Source of the DNA: Spirochaetaceae bacterium
GTDB lineage: Bacteria; Spirochaetota; Spirochaetia; Treponematales; Rectinemataceae
NCBI GenBank assembly: GCA_016794765.1
Contig: JAEUJG010000610.1
Location: 1-5,043, forward strand
Reading direction: 5' to 3'
DNA: 5,043 nucleotides
Position numbers and translations under genes: made by a program. Shown piece after piece: positions 4,961 through 5,043 of this stretch. Positions within the stretch are counted from its first letter, which is position 1, and each line of letters starts with the position of its first letter. A model generated the notes under the pieces. The model had not been told where the DNA came from, ran no database searches, and saw nothing but the letters and a program-made list of their open reading frames with translations.

Positions 4961-5043
4961 TCGACCAGGACGAGGACCCAGCCGGTCTCGGGCAGGCGCT
5001 CCGCCCTGGCGCGGCGGCGGCGCCCCTCGACCTTGAGCTCGAA
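4957..5043 (-). CDS. Unidentified gene, last 28 codons (possible Cache-type sensor)
   Basis: An open frame enters from the right edge and ends in TGA at 4959-4957, sharing bases with the GTG start of the kinase. The visible 28 residues are FELKVEGRRRRARAERLPET followed by GWVLVLVE. The shape (charged strand, basic turn, 'LPxTGWxLVxxE', stop) resembles the last two strands of extracytoplasmic Cache domains, where 'lp.tGW.Lvv' is common, but 28 residues are too few to assign a family. No membrane helix follows before the stop. The overlap implies co-transcription and translational coupling with the kinase, which fits a role in the same signalling path. That it is a real gene is supported by the tight junction; its function is not established. 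Confidence 0.6.
   Translation of the reverse strand, partial: FELKVEGRRRRARAERLPETGWVLVLVE

Overview
This 5,043-base window is very GC-rich (about 70% by eye, not computed). It reads as ordinary bacterial chromosome with short intergenic gaps. I see no insertion sequence, prophage, CRISPR array, tRNA or rRNA. The organism cannot be fixed from this window. The sensor kinase and response regulator belong to subfamilies that I associate, from memory only, with spirochaetes (Leptospira and relatives) and Bacteroidetes. A GC-rich spirochaete-like lineage is therefore a weak guess.

Layout, left to right. (1) The last 57 codons of a membrane-dipeptidase (peptidase M19) gene end at 175 on the + strand. 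A 303-residue EamA/DMT-type transporter (203-1114) follows 27 bases later, probably in the same operon. (2) A 139-base gap separates it from a convergent gene. The gap holds a perfect 28-base GC palindrome and a run of ten five-base repeat units. (3) An MFS transporter of the oxalate/formate-antiporter (OFA) family lies on the - strand. Its best start is a TTG at 2540, with an AAGGAGG Shine-Dalgarno six bases upstream. (4) A 146-base divergent region holds a promoter candidate for each flanking gene and two small palindromes. (5) A stand-alone receiver-domain response regulator (2687-3118, +) converges on a 615-residue membrane sensor histidine kinase (3113-4960, -). The two genes overlap by six bases, and the palindromic hexamer CTATAG supplies Leu plus stop to both. 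(6) The kinase start overlaps the stop of another - strand gene, of which only the last 28 codons are present. That tail resembles the end of an extracytoplasmic Cache domain.

How the genes may work together. The kinase and regulator are probably a cognate pair: the kinase has two membrane segments, a helical sensor region, HAMP, a phospho-acceptor helix and an ATPase domain, and the regulator is a lone receiver. The receiver has no output domain, so it probably acts through protein contact or as a phospho-relay intermediate. The partly visible gene co-transcribed with the kinase may supply a ligand-sensing component. The OFA transporter is divergent from the regulator and may be under the same control, but nothing in the sequence proves this. 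The dipeptidase and DMT transporter look like a separate small unit for peptide hydrolysis and efflux or uptake of a small metabolite.

I found no clearly new biological system. The points most worth a second look are the roughly 100-residue expansion inside the kinase phosphotransfer region, the shared palindromic stop of the kinase and regulator genes, and the palindromes in the divergent promoter region.
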